From Acidobacteriota bacterium (GTDB taxonomy: Bacteria; Acidobacteriota; Vicinamibacteria; Vicinamibacterales; UBA2999): a stretch of 39,898 bases of DNA. This document shows, piece after piece, positions 22,716 through 32,725 of the stretch; position 1 is the first letter of the stretch; each line of letters begins with the position of its first letter. The notes under the pieces were generated by a model. That model had not been told where the DNA came from. It saw only the letters and a program-made list of their open reading frames with translations, and did no database searches. The position numbers were made by a program, and so were the translations under genes. Where the stretch lies: contig SHUG01000009.1 of assembly GCA_009694735.1 (NCBI GenBank), forward strand, positions 1-39,898, given 5' to 3'.

Positions 22716-24014
22716 CTATCGTCCGATCGAGAAGTAGGTGAAGCCTAGCGCTTTCATCTGGTCTGGTTGATAGATGTTGCGGCCATCGAACACGACCGGC
22801 GTCCGCATCAACTTCTTGATCCGCGCGAAGTCGGGCTCGCGGAACTCCTGCCATTCGGTGATCACGGCCAGCGCGTCGGCGCCCTTGAGCGCGTCGTAGT
22901 TGCGATTGCTGTAGGTGACACGGGTGCCGAAGATGCCCTTGGCCACCTTCATGGCCTCGGGATCGTACGCCTGCACCTTGGCGCCCTTGGCCAGCAACGC
23001 CTCGATGATCGGCACCGACGGTGCTTCCCGCATGTCGTCGGTCTTCGGCTTGAAGGCCAGGCCCCACACCGCAATGGTCTTGCCCTTGAGGCCGGCGCCG
23101 AAGTGCGCGTCGATTTTCTTGACCAGCACGCGCTTCTGGCTCTCGTTGACCGCATCAACGGCCTTCAGGATCTTGAAGTCGTACTTCTTGTCGGCCGAGA
23201 ACTTGGTGACCGCCTTCACGTCTTTCGGAAAGCAGCTGCCGCCGTAGCCGACACCCGGGAACAGGAACGAGGTGCCGATGCGCCGGTCCGAGCCCACCGC
23301 CTGGCGCACGCGATCGACGTCCGCGCCGAACAGGTCGCAGACGTTGGCGATCTCGTTCATGAGCGAAATCTTGGTCGCCAGGAAGGCATTCGAGGCGTAC
23401 TTGGACAGCTCCGCGCTCGGACAATTCATCACCATGATCGGTGCGCCGGTTCGCGTGAACGGCTTGTGGAGCTTGACCATCAACTCGGCGGCCCGCGGAT
23501 CCTCGGCGCCAATCACCACGCGATCGGGCTTCATGAAATCGTCGACCGCCGCCCCCTGCTTCAGGAACTCGGGGTTGCTGACAACGCTGAAGGGATGGGT
23601 GGTCTCGCGGCGCACGACTTCGCGAACTTTTTCAGCCGTGCCGACGGGCACCGTGCTCTTGTTGACGATGACCTTGTAGCCGTTCATAGCGCGGGCAATC
23701 TCACGCGCGACGCCCATGACGTGTCGCAGGTCCGCCGAGCCGTCTTCCCCTTGCGGCGTGCCGACCGCGATGAACACCACCTCGGCCGCGCGGACCGCCT
23801 TGGGGAGTTCGGTCGTGAATACCAGGCGGCCTTCGGTCTTGTTGCGCTTGACCATCTCTTCCAGGCCCGGTTCGTAGATCGGCACCTTGCCGCGGCGAAG
23901 CATGCGAATCTTCGCGGCGTCTTGGTCGACGCACGTCACGTCATTACCGCACTCGGCCATGCAGGCGCCCAGCACCAGCCCCACGTAGCCTGTCCCGACC
24001 ACCGCGATCTTCAT
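22716..24014 (-). CDS. ugd: UDP-glucose 6-dehydrogenase
   Basis: A 432-residue enzyme oxidising UDP-glucose to UDP-glucuronate with two NAD+. GTGYVGLVLGACMAE is the N-terminal Rossmann loop, NPEFLKQGAAVDDF the substrate region, and GVGYGGSCFPKDV holds the catalytic cysteine. Length is standard. It is the first gene of the long minus-strand operon, with a strong promoter at 24034-24062 and a G-rich ribosome-binding site. Its product feeds the UDP-glucuronate decarboxylase at 31787, so the two together make UDP-xylose. Confidence 0.96.
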   Translation of the reverse strand: MKIAVVGTGYVGLVLGACMAECGNDVTCVDQDAAKIRMLRRGKVPIYEPGLEEMVKRNKTEGRLVFTTELPKAVRAAEVVFIAVGTPQGEDGSADLRHVMGVAREIARAMNGYKVIVNKSTVPVGTAEKVREVVRRETTHPFSVVSNPEFLKQGAAVDDFMKPDRVVIGAEDPRAAELMVKLHKPFTRTGAPIMVMNCPSAELSKYASNAFLATKISLMNEIANVCDLFGADVDRVRQAVGSDRRIGTSFLFPGVGYGGSCFPKDVKAVTKFSADKKYDFKILKAVDAVNESQKRVLVKKIDAHFGAGLKGKTIAVWGLAFKPKTDDMREAPSVPIIEALLAKGAKVQAYDPEAMKVAKGIFGTRVTYSNRNYDALKGADALAVITEWQEFREPDFARIKKLMRTPVVFDGRNIYQPDQMKALGFTYFSIGR

Positions 24015-24033
24015 TCCACCCCCAAAAGACGGA

Positions 24034-24062
24034 AGCGTATCACCGGGGTTTTATGCTGTCAA
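24034..24062 (-). promoter_or_regulatory. Sigma70-like promoter of the ugd-priA operon
   Basis: On the minus strand, a perfect TTGACA (24057-24062) is followed by 17 bp and TACGCT (24034-24039). A GGGGGTGG ribosome-binding stretch precedes the ugd ATG. Eight genes downstream have gaps of at most 7 bp, so this may be the main promoter of them all. Confidence 0.6.
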
Positions 24063-24070
24063 CATACTGA

Positions 24071-24097
24071 ACCACAAGGACTTGCTGCTCTTGTGGT
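24071..24097. promoter_or_regulatory. Inverted repeat before the glycosyltransferase operon
   Basis: Perfect 8-bp arms ACCACAAG (24071-24078) and CTTGTGGT (24090-24097) with an 11-bp spacer, 12 bp before the GTG start of the first glycosyltransferase gene. It could be an operator for a dimeric regulator or a hairpin in the 5' leader limiting translation. Confidence 0.55.
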
Positions 24098-24109
24098 ACT
24101 CTCCTTACC

Positions 24110-25237
24110 GTGCGGATCCTGATCGACTACCGTCCGGCGCTACGCAAACGGACGGGCGTCGGCGAGTTCGTTCACGGGCTGACCAAGGCCCTGTGCAACG
24201 GGAGCAATTCGAGCGACGCGATCACGCTCTTCAGCAGTTCCTGGAAAGACCGGCCCTCGCCCACCCTGGCCTCCGAGATGCCCTCGGCCCGGATTGCCGA
24301 CGTCAACCTGCCAGTTCGCGCCCTCGTCTGGGCCTGGAATCGCCTCGAATGGCCACCGGTTGAGTGGTTCGCCGGCGAACACGACGTGGTCCACAGCCAG
24401 AGCCCCATGCTCATTCCGACCACCTCGGCCGCGCGGGTGGTCACCATTCACGACCTGGATTTCTTGCGGCACGCCGATCAAATGTCCGGCGAGATTCGCC
24501 GCGACTACCCGCGCCTTGCCCGCTCCCATGCCGCGCGCGCCGACGCCATCGTCGTGTCGTCGCACTACGCCGCTCGAGAGGTGACGCGGGAACTGGGCGT
24601 GACGCCGTCGCGGGTGCACGTCTGTCCGCCGGGCCGACCCGACTGGGCGGCGGGCGTGGCCGCCCGGCAGTCGGCGCGGCGTGGCACCACCATCCTGTTC
24701 ATGGGCACGCTGAACCTGCGCAAGAACGTGGGCACCTTGCTTGAAGCCTATGCGCGGCTGCGCGCGCAGGTCGCCGATGCGCCGCGCCTGGTGCTGGCTG
24801 GCCACACCACGCCGGCGTCGGCGCGCTGGGAAGCGCGCGCGAAAGAAGCACCCCTGGCCGGCCACGTCGAGATCACTGGCTACGTCGACGCCGCCCGGCG
24901 CATCGAACTGTTCGCGAACGCGCGCATGCTGGTGCTGCCCTCCTACGAAGAAGGCTTCGGGCTGCCGGTGCTCGAAGCCATGGCCTGCGGCGTCCCGGTC
25001 GTTGTGTCGTCGCGCGGGTCGCTGCCCGAAGTGGCCGGTGGGGCCGCGGAGCCGATCGATCCCGACGATGCGGAAGCGATGGCGGCGAAGATGCGCGAGC
25101 TGCTGACCGATGGGGCTGCCGAGTCGGCCGCGCAACGCGGCCTGCTGCAGGCGTCCCAGTTCAGCTGGGCGACGTGTGCGGCGGCAGCGCGCACAGCCTA
25201 CGCCTCGGCAATGGAGGTCCATGCGCATCGCGGTTGA
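24110..25237 (+). CDS. GT4-family glycosyltransferase
   Basis: A 375-residue GT-B enzyme of family 4, transferring a sugar from a nucleotide donor to a growing saccharide at the inner membrane face. The N-terminal domain begins MRILIDYRPALRKRTGVGEF, with a glycine-rich acceptor loop. The C-terminal donor-binding domain has ILFMGTLNLRKNVGTLLEAY and the signature PSYEEGFGLPVLEAMACGVP with the EX7E glutamates. The start is GTG and no clear Shine-Dalgarno is visible. The last 17 bp overlap the next glycosyltransferase gene. Sugar specificity is not readable. Confidence 0.9.
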   Translation: MRILIDYRPALRKRTGVGEFVHGLTKALCNGSNSSDAITLFSSSWKDRPSPTLASEMPSARIADVNLPVRALVWAWNRLEWPPVEWFAGEHDVVHSQSPMLIPTTSAARVVTIHDLDFLRHADQMSGEIRRDYPRLARSHAARADAIVVSSHYAAREVTRELGVTPSRVHVCPPGRPDWAAGVAARQSARRGTTILFMGTLNLRKNVGTLLEAYARLRAQVADAPRLVLAGHTTPASARWEARAKEAPLAGHVEITGYVDAARRIELFANARMLVLPSYEEGFGLPVLEAMACGVPVVVSSRGSLPEVAGGAAEPIDPDDAEAMAAKMRELLTDGAAESAAQRGLLQASQFSWATCAAAARTAYASAMEVHAHRG

Positions 25238-26390
25238 CGCGCGCGAGCTGTGCGGCCATCCCACAGGCGTGGGACGCTACCTCCGCGAGTTGCTCACTGA
25301 ATGGGCGGGTGACGCCAACGCCGTGCGCCACGAGTGGACGCTGTACGCGCACGCCCAGCCCGACGTTCCTGCCGCGTGGCTGCCGCGGGTGCGGGTGATC
25401 CCAGGCAGCGGCGGCTCCTCGTGGGAGCAATGGACTTATCCACGAGCGCTCTCGGCCGAGCGGCCGGACGTCATGTTCGCACCGGCGTATTCCGCGCCGC
25501 TGACCGCGCCGGCGCCGGTGGTCCTGACCATTCACGACGTGTCGTTCTTCGCACATCCCGAGTGGTTCTCGTTCCGCGAGGGCACGCGCCGACGGCAGCT
25601 GACCGGCTGGTCGGCCAGGCGCGCGCAGGCAATCCTCACCGACACGGTCTTCTCGCAGGGCGAGATCGCCCGTCACATCGGGCTGCCGACGGCTCGTGTG
25701 GGCGTGATTCCGCTTGGCATCAGGCGCCTGGTCCGGCTGACCGCCTCCGCCGAGGCTTCCACCTTCGCCAAGGCTACGGCTGACAAGACGGCGGTCAAGA
25801 AGCCGGACGCCGCATTGACCGCTGCCCCCCCGTCCCGGGAACCAATCGTGTTATACGTGGGCTCGGTGTTCGAACGACGAAGGGTTGATCGGCTGATCGC
25901 CGCATTTGATGCCGTGGCCGACCAGGTGCCATTGGCGCAGCTCGAAGTGGTCGGCGAAAACCGGACCCGGCGCCCGCGGATCGATCTGGAGGCGCTGCGT
26001 CAGCAATCACGTCACCGCGACCGCATCCACCTTCGGGCCTATGTCGATGACGCGACCTTGGCCAACCTCTATGCCCGTGCCTCGGTGTTTGCGTTCCTGT
26101 CGGAGTACGAGGGTTTCGGGTTGACGCCGCTCGAGGCGCTGGCCGCCGGCGTGCCCCCGGTGTTGCTGGACACACCGGTGGCCCGTGAAACCGCCGGCGC
26201 GGCGGCGCTCTACGTCTCCGCCGCCGCCGGCCGCGAGGCGATTGCCTCGGCGCTGGTCACCGGCCTTACTGACGAAGGTGTCCGCCGCGACATCCTCGCG
26301 CACGCCCCGGCGATCCTGGGCCAGTACGACTGGACGACGACGGCCGCGCGCACACTCGCCGCCATCGAGGGAGCCGCCGTTGGCCGATAA
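25221..26390 (+). CDS. GT4-family glycosyltransferase with inserted repeat in linker
   Basis: A 389-residue GT-B glycosyltransferase from the ATG at 25221. The N-domain starts MRIAVDARELCGHPTGVGRY; the C-domain has VLYVGSVFERR and LSEYEGFGLTPLEALAAGVP (EX7E motif). Residues about 170-198, including TFAKATADK, come from a triple-nested palindromic element and fall exactly in the linker between the two Rossmann domains, so folding is probably preserved. It overlaps the previous gene by 17 bp and the next by 11 bp. The N-terminus resembles that of the neighbouring GT4 genes, suggesting old duplications. Confidence 0.9.
   Translation: MRIAVDARELCGHPTGVGRYLRELLTEWAGDANAVRHEWTLYAHAQPDVPAAWLPRVRVIPGSGGSSWEQWTYPRALSAERPDVMFAPAYSAPLTAPAPVVLTIHDVSFFAHPEWFSFREGTRRRQLTGWSARRAQAILTDTVFSQGEIARHIGLPTARVGVIPLGIRRLVRLTASAEASTFAKATADKTAVKKPDAALTAAPPSREPIVLYVGSVFERRRVDRLIAAFDAVADQVPLAQLEVVGENRTRRPRIDLEALRQQSRHRDRIHLRAYVDDATLANLYARASVFAFLSEYEGFGLTPLEALAAGVPPVLLDTPVARETAGAAALYVSAAAGREAIASALVTGLTDEGVRRDILAHAPAILGQYDWTTTAARTLAAIEGAAVGR
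25730..25814 (+). repeat. Triple-nested palindromic element inside a glycosyltransferase gene
   Basis: Outer arms GGTCCGGCT / AGCCGGAC, middle arms GACCGCC (25739-25745) / GGCGGTC (25790-25796), and an inner der-type element TCCACCTTCGCCAAGGCTAC at 25758-25785. It ends GCCGCAT, close to the GCCACAT tail of other copies. Confidence 0.8.
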
Positions 26391-27213
26391 CCTGTCCTCC
26401 CTCGCGATCATCATCGTCACCTACAATTCCACCACGGAGATCGGGCCCTGCCTCGACTCGCTGGTCGGACACACCGATCCGTTTCCCACCTCGATCACCG
26501 TCGTCGACAATGCCTCGAGCGACGGCACCGCCGCTCTTGTCAGGGCACGCTGGCCGAGCGTGCACGTGATCGCGTCGCCCACCAACGTCGGCTTCTCGCG
26601 TGCGAATAATCTCGGGATTCGCGCGACCGGTGGTGACTACGTGCTGCTGATGAATCCTGACACCGTGGCGCCGCCGGGCGCCATTCAAACCCTGGTGCGG
26701 GGGTTGGCGGCGCACCCTGACGCCGCCATCGCGGGCGCGCGGCTCTTGAGCGAGCGAGGCTTTCCGGAACTGTCGTGGGGCGACCCGATCGGTCCCTGGA
26801 ACGAGCTCAAGCGAAAAGCCTTCTCGATGCTCTACTATCGCAAGATTCGCCGCATCGTCCGCAAGGTAGACAAATTGAGCCGCCAGGCGCGCGAGGTGGC
26901 GTGGGTCAGCGGCGCGTGCATGGTGATTCGGCGTCCCGACCTCGAGGCCGTGGGCCTGCTCGACGAGCGCTATTTCATGTACACGGAAGACGTCGACCTG
27001 TGCGTGGCGATGACCAAGCGCGGCCGTACCGTGCTGTATGTCGCGGCCGCCGAGGTGCTGCACCATCGCGGCCGCTCGGCCGCGCGCAACCCGGCGACCG
27101 AGCGGCTGTATCGCCAGAGCCAGGTGGCCTACTACGAGAAGCACCTGCCACGTTGGGCGGGCCTGCTCCGGGCGTACCTGAAGTTGACCGGCAAGTCGGC
27201 CGCGGACGGCTAA
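26380..27213 (+). CDS. GT2-family glycosyltransferase (rhamnosyltransferase-like)
   Basis: A 277-residue GT-A enzyme of family 2. It starts at TTG 26380, supported by GAGGGAG six bases upstream, giving the normal N-terminus ADNLSSLAIIIVTYN. Other motifs are NASSDGT, LLMNPDTVAPPG (the DXD-like metal site) and VSGACMVIRRPDLEAVG with FMYTEDVDL, typical of WbbL-type rhamnosyltransferases. It overlaps the previous gene by 11 bp, and its TAA shares a base with the next ATG. Donor identity is uncertain. Confidence 0.9.
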   Translation: MADNLSSLAIIIVTYNSTTEIGPCLDSLVGHTDPFPTSITVVDNASSDGTAALVRARWPSVHVIASPTNVGFSRANNLGIRATGGDYVLLMNPDTVAPPGAIQTLVRGLAAHPDAAIAGARLLSERGFPELSWGDPIGPWNELKRKAFSMLYYRKIRRIVRKVDKLSRQAREVAWVSGACMVIRRPDLEAVGLLDERYFMYTEDVDLCVAMTKRGRTVLYVAAAEVLHHRGRSAARNPATERLYRQSQVAYYEKHLPRWAGLLRAYLKLTGKSAADG

Positions 27214-28325
27214 TGCGCATTGCAATCGACGCGCGCAAGCTGAGCGACTTCGGCATCGGCACCTACATCCGCAACATCCTGATCGAGCTGTCGCGTCTCG
27301 ATCAGGCGACTGAGTACGTCGTGTTGTGCCGGCCCGACGACCAGGACTCCGGCGACGTCCTCGGCCGCAACTTTCGCATGGTGCCGGAAACGGCGCCGGC
27401 GTATTCGATCGCCGAGCAGTATCGCATTCCGCTCTTGCTGGCGCGCGAGCGCGTGCAGCTGGTCCACGAGCCTCACTACGTGCTGCCGCCGGCGATTCGC
27501 TGCCGATCGGTGGTCACCATTCACGACTGCATCCACCTGATGTTCCCGCAGTACCTGCCCGGCAAGCTGGCGTATGTCTACGCGAAAGGATCGATGTGGA
27601 GCGCGACGCGCAAGGCCGATCGCGTGCTCACCGTGTCGGAAGCGTCGAAGCGCGACATCCTGCGATTCTTCGACATTCCTGCCGAGAAGGTCGAGGTCAT
27701 CTACAACGCCATCGACGAGCGGTTCCTCGGCCCTGCCGACACCACGCGGATGGATCTGACCCGCCAGCGCTATCAGCTCGATCACCCGTTCGTGCTCTAC
27801 GTCGGCAATATCAAGCCGCACAAGAACATCGAGCGGCTGGTGGCAGCGTTTGCGATCGCCAGGCGCAGCGGCCCGGATGACCTCAAGCTGATCGTCATCG
27901 GCGACGAGTTGTCGAAGTACCCGGTGTTGCGGCAGTCGGTGCATCGCCACAAGCTGGACAAGCACGTCCGGTTCCTCGGCTTCCAGCCGCGGGAAACGCT
28001 GGCGGCGTTCTATCGCCTCGCCCGCGCGTTCGTCTTCCCGTCCCTGTATGAAGGCTTCGGCTTGCCGCCGCTTGAAGCGATGGCGTGCGGCACGCCGGTC
28101 GTCACCTCCAACGTGTCATCGTTACCGGAAGTGGCAGGCGGCGCGGCGCTGCTGGTGGACCCGTACGATTCAGAGGCCATCGCCGACGGCATGGTCCGCG
28201 CGGTGACCGACGAGCGGCTGCGTGCGGACCTCATCACGAAGGGCCTGGCGCGAGCGCGTGACTTCTCGTGGAAGCAGAGCGTGGGAAAAATCCATCAGAT
28301 CTACATGGAAGTTGCCAATCGGTAG
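27213..28325 (+). CDS. GT4-family glycosyltransferase
   Basis: A 370-residue GT-B glycosyltransferase beginning [20 protein letters not shown] at the ATG overlapping the previous stop (TAATG). The donor domain has [20 protein letters not shown] and [20 protein letters not shown] with both EX7E glutamates. It is the last gene of the first half of the polysaccharide operon; the convergent VapBC pair follows. I see no clear terminator hairpin in the 56-bp gap after it. Confidence 0.92.
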   Translation: MRIAIDARKLSDFGIGTYIRNILIELSRLDQATEYVVLCRPDDQDSGDVLGRNFRMVPETAPAYSIAEQYRIPLLLARERVQLVHEPHYVLPPAIRCRSVVTIHDCIHLMFPQYLPGKLAYVYAKGSMWSATRKADRVLTVSEASKRDILRFFDIPAEKVEVIYNAIDERFLGPADTTRMDLTRQRYQLDHPFVLYVGNIKPHKNIERLVAAFAIARRSGPDDLKLIVIGDELSKYPVLRQSVHRHKLDKHVRFLGFQPRETLAAFYRLARAFVFPSLYEGFGLPPLEAMACGTPVVTSNVSSLPEVAGGAALLVDPYDSEAIADGMVRAVTDERLRADLITKGLARARDFSWKQSVGKIHQIYMEVANR

Positions 28326-28381
28326 GCGGTCCTGGGCGCCTCGTGGGGTCAACGACAACGATATCGCGGGCCCTGGCCGCA

Positions 28382-28789
28382 TCAGTATTTGAGAAGCCGG
28401 AGCCCGGGCACGCGCGAGAAATCCTTCACATTCCTGGTCACGAGCGGCGCATCGCCCAGGGTCGCTGCGGTCGCGATCAGCAGGTCCATGGCGGCCACCG
28501 GCTTGCTGCCCCGTGTCGTCGCGGCCAGTAATCGCGCGTAGTGTGACGCGAACCGGTCGTCCGGGTACACCACATGAAGGCCCGACATCAGCTCGTCCAG
28601 CGCCTCATGCTCGCGCAGCGCCTGGCGCGACAGCTCCGCCCCGGCGCGCAGTTCACACGCCACGTGCACCGACACTCCGAGCAGCTCGTTTGGATTAAGC
28701 GACTCGATCAGATCCAACGCTCCACCGGGTCGCCCACTTACCGTTTCCCGATGCAGATCGATCAGGAACGAGGTGTCGAGATGGATCAC
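28382..28789 (-). CDS. vapC: PIN-domain ribonuclease toxin VapC
   Basis: A 135-residue PIN-domain toxin, a Mg-dependent RNase that in this family cleaves tRNA or rRNA. Acidic active-site residues are visible: D5 in HLDTSFLIDLH, E46 in ACELRAG, D100 in AAMDLLIATAA, and D117-D122 near RNVKDF. The GTG start overlaps the antitoxin stop (GTGA), so translation is coupled and the antitoxin comes first, as usual. The pair is inserted between two halves of the polysaccharide operon on the opposite strand. Confidence 0.92.
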   Translation of the reverse strand: MIHLDTSFLIDLHRETVSGRPGGALDLIESLNPNELLGVSVHVACELRAGAELSRQALREHEALDELMSGLHVVYPDDRFASHYARLLAATTRGSKPVAAMDLLIATAATLGDAPLVTRNVKDFSRVPGLRLLKY

Positions 28790-29019
28790 AGCGTCACGGC
28801 TCGTGCCGGTGACAACTTACGGGCCTGTAGCTGCCGATCGATCGCGTCCACGGCCGCCGGGCTGAGCCGACTCGCGCGGATCCGCGCCAGGAATCGGCCA
28901 ACCGTAGGCTGGGGTCCGAAGTGCGCCTTGATCACCTGCGAGAACGACTGCCCCGCGACCTTGTGGCGCGAGAGCAAGCCGTAGGCTTCCATGTCGATAG
29001 TGATGGTCTTGACGGCCAT
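28786..29019 (-). CDS. vapB: VapB-type antitoxin (PF02697-like)
   Basis: A 77-residue antitoxin from the ATG at 29019 (a GTG at 29034 is possible). The N-terminus MAVKTITIDMEAYGLLSRHK followed by GQSFSQVI is the pattern of the VAPB_antitox family, a DNA-binding N-terminal half. The C-terminal half is basic and would wrap the toxin active site. It probably represses its own operon. It lies directly upstream of vapC, overlapping by 4 bp. Confidence 0.87.
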   Translation of the reverse strand: MAVKTITIDMEAYGLLSRHKVAGQSFSQVIKAHFGPQPTVGRFLARIRASRLSPAAVDAIDRQLQARKLSPARAVTL

Positions 29020-29073
29020 GCACTGATCATGCACTTAGCTGAAGCATTGGTCAACCTCGCACGATGCGGCTGT

Positions 29074-29185
29074 CCCACGAGCCCGAGCATGGCGAGGGCG
29101 AGCCGACGCCGAGCGTGAGCGAGGCGCCCACGCCGCCAAAGGCGGCGCCCCAGGAAGGGCGAGCGCCAAAGGCGCGAGCCCGACT
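29074..29185. repeat. Palindrome-rich block before the second polysaccharide operon half
   Basis: It begins with a 30-bp segment (29074-29103) closely matching, in inverted orientation, the one at 34083-34113. Two hairpins with AAA loops follow: GCCGCC-AAA-GGCGGC (about 29132-29146), and GAGCGCC-AAA-GGCGC with flanking GGGC/GCCC just before the GTG at 29197. Confidence 0.6.
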
Positions 29186-29196
29186 ATGATCCTCAA

Positions 29197-30354
29197 GTGC
29201 GCGTCGCCCTCATCCACGACTGGATCACCGGCATGCGCGGCGGGGAGAAGGCACTCGAAGTCTTCTGTGAGCTCTTCCCTGCCGCGGATCTGTTCACGCT
29301 GGTCTATCTGAAGGGCACCGTCACGCCGATCATCGAGCGGCGGCTGGTCAGGAAGTCGCCGATTCACTGGCTGCCGTTCGCCGGCACGCTGTATCGGCAG
29401 TACCTGCCGCTTTTCCCCATCGCCGTTGAGCAGTTCGACCTGGATGCCTACGACCTCGTCATCAGCACCAGTCACTGCGCGGCGAAATCGGTGGTGGTCA
29501 CCGGGCGCGCGAGGCATCTCTGCTATTGCCTCACGCCCATGCGCTACGCCTGGGATCAATTCGACGCCTATTTCGGCCCGGACCGTGTCGGCAAGGTGCC
29601 AAGCGCGCTGCTGCGGCCGGTGCTGGCGAGCCTGGCCCGTTGGGACCGCGCCACGGAGGGCCGGGTGCACCGCTATCTCGCTATCTCTCAATATGTTGCG
29701 CGGAGGATCGCGCTGTACTATAATCGTCAGTCGACCCTTGTGCATCCACCGGTCGACACTGATTTTTACTCACCCGCCTCGGACGAGGCGGCGGCAGCTG
29801 TGACGCCAACCACATCATCAGATCACCCACTCCCGGCGTCCCCACATTTTCTCGTGGTGTCGGCGCTCGTGCCCTATAAGCGCGTGGATCTGGCCATGAT
29901 GGCGGCCCGCCGCGCCGGCGTGCGCCTCACCGTCGTGGGGAGCGGATCCGAACGGCAGAGCCTTGAGCGCCTGGCCGGCGACGGCATCGAGCTGGCCGGC
30001 TGGCGGTCAGACGAAGAGATTCGCGACCTGTATCGAACCTGCACGGCGGCAGTCCTCCCGGGCGAAGAAGACTTTGGCATCGTGCCGGTCGAGGCGCAAG
30101 CCTGTGGCCGGCCGGTCGTCGCATTGGGCCGCGGCGGGGCTCTCGACACGGTGATCGACGGCGAAACCGGCGTCCTGGTTGGCGAGACGACGGTGGAATC
30201 GCTGGAGGCGGGGCTCCGGCGTGCGGCAGCAACGCCCTGGCAGCCCGCGCGCATCCGCGCGCACGCCGAAACCTTTTCTCGGCGCCGGTTTGTCGCCGCG
30301 ATCGAGCAGGTCGTGGACGACACCATGCGCGCCCCGGCGGGCACCAGGTGGTAA
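29197..30354 (+). CDS. GT4-family glycosyltransferase (WbaZ-like)
   Basis: A 385-residue GT-B enzyme resembling WbaZ-type mannosyltransferases. The N-domain reads VALIHDWITGMRGGEKALE, with YCLTPMRYAWD in the acceptor region. The donor domain has FLVVSALVPYKRVDLAMMAA and PGEEDFGIVPVEAQACGRP with EX7E. The linker (about 190-210, SPASDEAAAA) is encoded by a perfect 8-bp palindrome at 29774-29791 and is Ala/Thr/Ser-rich. GTG start; the 3' end overlaps the next gene by 7 bp. The substrate is inferred by resemblance only. Confidence 0.9.
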   Translation: MRVALIHDWITGMRGGEKALEVFCELFPAADLFTLVYLKGTVTPIIERRLVRKSPIHWLPFAGTLYRQYLPLFPIAVEQFDLDAYDLVISTSHCAAKSVVVTGRARHLCYCLTPMRYAWDQFDAYFGPDRVGKVPSALLRPVLASLARWDRATEGRVHRYLAISQYVARRIALYYNRQSTLVHPPVDTDFYSPASDEAAAAVTPTTSSDHPLPASPHFLVVSALVPYKRVDLAMMAARRAGVRLTVVGSGSERQSLERLAGDGIELAGWRSDEEIRDLYRTCTAAVLPGEEDFGIVPVEAQACGRPVVALGRGGALDTVIDGETGVLVGETTVESLEAGLRRAAATPWQPARIRAHAETFSRRRFVAAIEQVVDDTMRAPAGTRW

Positions 30355-31786
30355 GACGCCACAACCGGCTGCTGGTCGCCTTCCACGTCGGCACCGACGC
30401 GGTGATGGCGATGGTGGCGTTTCTGCTCGCCTATGTCATCCGCTTCGAATCGGGCCTGTTCGTGATCACCCGCGGCCAGCCGCCGATCGAGCAGTACGTC
30501 AGCGTGCTGCCGTTTGTGGCGCTGGTCGTGCCGATCGGCTTCCACTTCCAGGGTCTCTATCGGCTGCGCCGCGGCCGCTCACGGATCGACGACTTCTTCA
30601 ACGTGCTGGTCGGCAGCATCTTCGCCGTCGTGCTCGGCATCGTCAGCACGTTGTACTTCCAGGCCTATTACGCGTCTGATGTGCAGCGCGACATTGGCGC
30701 CTTCGAGGTGTCGCGCCTGGTGTGGGGCCTGTTCCTGTTCTGCAATATCGTCGCGGGCTACCTGTCGCGCAAGTTCATCCGCGAGGCGCTGGAACGGCGC
30801 TGGCTGGCAGGCGTCGGCCTGCGGCGCATCCTGATTGCCGGCGCCGGCGACCTCGGCCGCGTGGTCGCCGACCGCATGCTCGAACATCGCGAACTCGGGT
30901 ATCAACTGGTCGGCTTCGTCGACGACAAGGCGGGCGGCGATCACCTCGGCTACCGCGGGTTGCCGCTACTGGGGTCGCTCAGTGAAGCGGCCGCGATTGT
31001 CGCCAACGAGAAGATCGACGACCTCTACGTGGCGCTGCCGCTCGAAGAGCACATGAAACTGCTCGACCTGATCGAGTCGACCAGCCGCGAGGGCGTGGAC
31101 GTGAAGGTGGTCCCCGACCTGCTGCAGTTCATTGCGCTGCGAGCGCGCCTCGAAGACCTGGACGGTGTCCCCGTCATCAACCTGAACGACGTGCCCCACC
31201 AGGGACTGAGCGCGTTCAGCAAGCGGACGCTCGACATCCTGATCTCGGCGGGCGCGCTGGCGGTGATGGCGATTCCCGGCGCCATTATTTTCTGGCTGAT
31301 CAAGCGCGGTTCACCCGGGCCGGTGTTTTACACCCAGGAGCGGATGGGCCTGGACGGCAAGCAGTTCAACGTCTGCAAGTTCCGGACGATGCCGCTCGAT
31401 GCGGAGCCGGAGGGGCCGGTGTGGGGGGACGAGAACGACCCGCGCGCCACTGGCATCGGTGTGTGGCTGCGCCGCCATGACCTCGACGAGTGGCCACAGT
31501 TCTGGAACGTGCTGGTCGGCGAGATGTCGATTGTTGGGCCGCGGCCGGAACGGCCGTTCTTCGTCGAGCAGTTCAAGCATCGCATTCCCCAGTACATGCT
31601 GCGCCACAAGGTGAAGGCCGGCATCACCGGCTGGGCCCAGGTCAACGGCTGGCGCGGTAACACGTCGCTCGAGAAGCGCATCGAGTACGACCTGTATTAC
31701 ATCGAGAACTGGTCGGTAACCCTGGACATCAAAATCATGTGGCTGACGCTGATCCGCGTGCTCACTCCCAACCGCGGAGCGGCGTA

Positions 31787-31787
<1 letters not shown>
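30348..31787 (+). CDS. Polyprenyl glycosylphosphotransferase (WcaJ-like)
   Basis: A 479-residue initiating transferase that attaches a sugar-1-phosphate (often glucose) to undecaprenyl phosphate, starting exopolysaccharide repeat-unit assembly. Four N-terminal membrane helices (about 10-130) are followed by a CoA-binding-like Rossmann domain ([19 protein letters not shown], about 158-270). A fifth membrane segment (about 300-320) leads into the catalytic domain, with KFRTM, DELPQ-like [10 protein letters not shown] and GPRPERP. Length matches full-size WcaJ. Its GTG overlaps the previous gene, and its TAA shares one base with the next ATG (TAATG). Confidence 0.94.

Positions 31788-32725
<938 letters not shown>

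Noticed and set aside
22767-24122. Plus-strand frame (451 codons) opposite ugd
   Set aside because: Shadow of ugd; it even runs into the start of the first glycosyltransferase gene in another frame.
25730-25814. Insert in the GT4 gene considered as a frameshift or pseudogene sign
   Set aside because: The frame stays open through the insert and both glycosyltransferase domains are complete on either side.
29035-29745. Minus-strand 236-codon frame upstream of vapB
   Set aside because: Antisense to the WbaZ-like glycosyltransferase gene; not a third toxin-antitoxin component.
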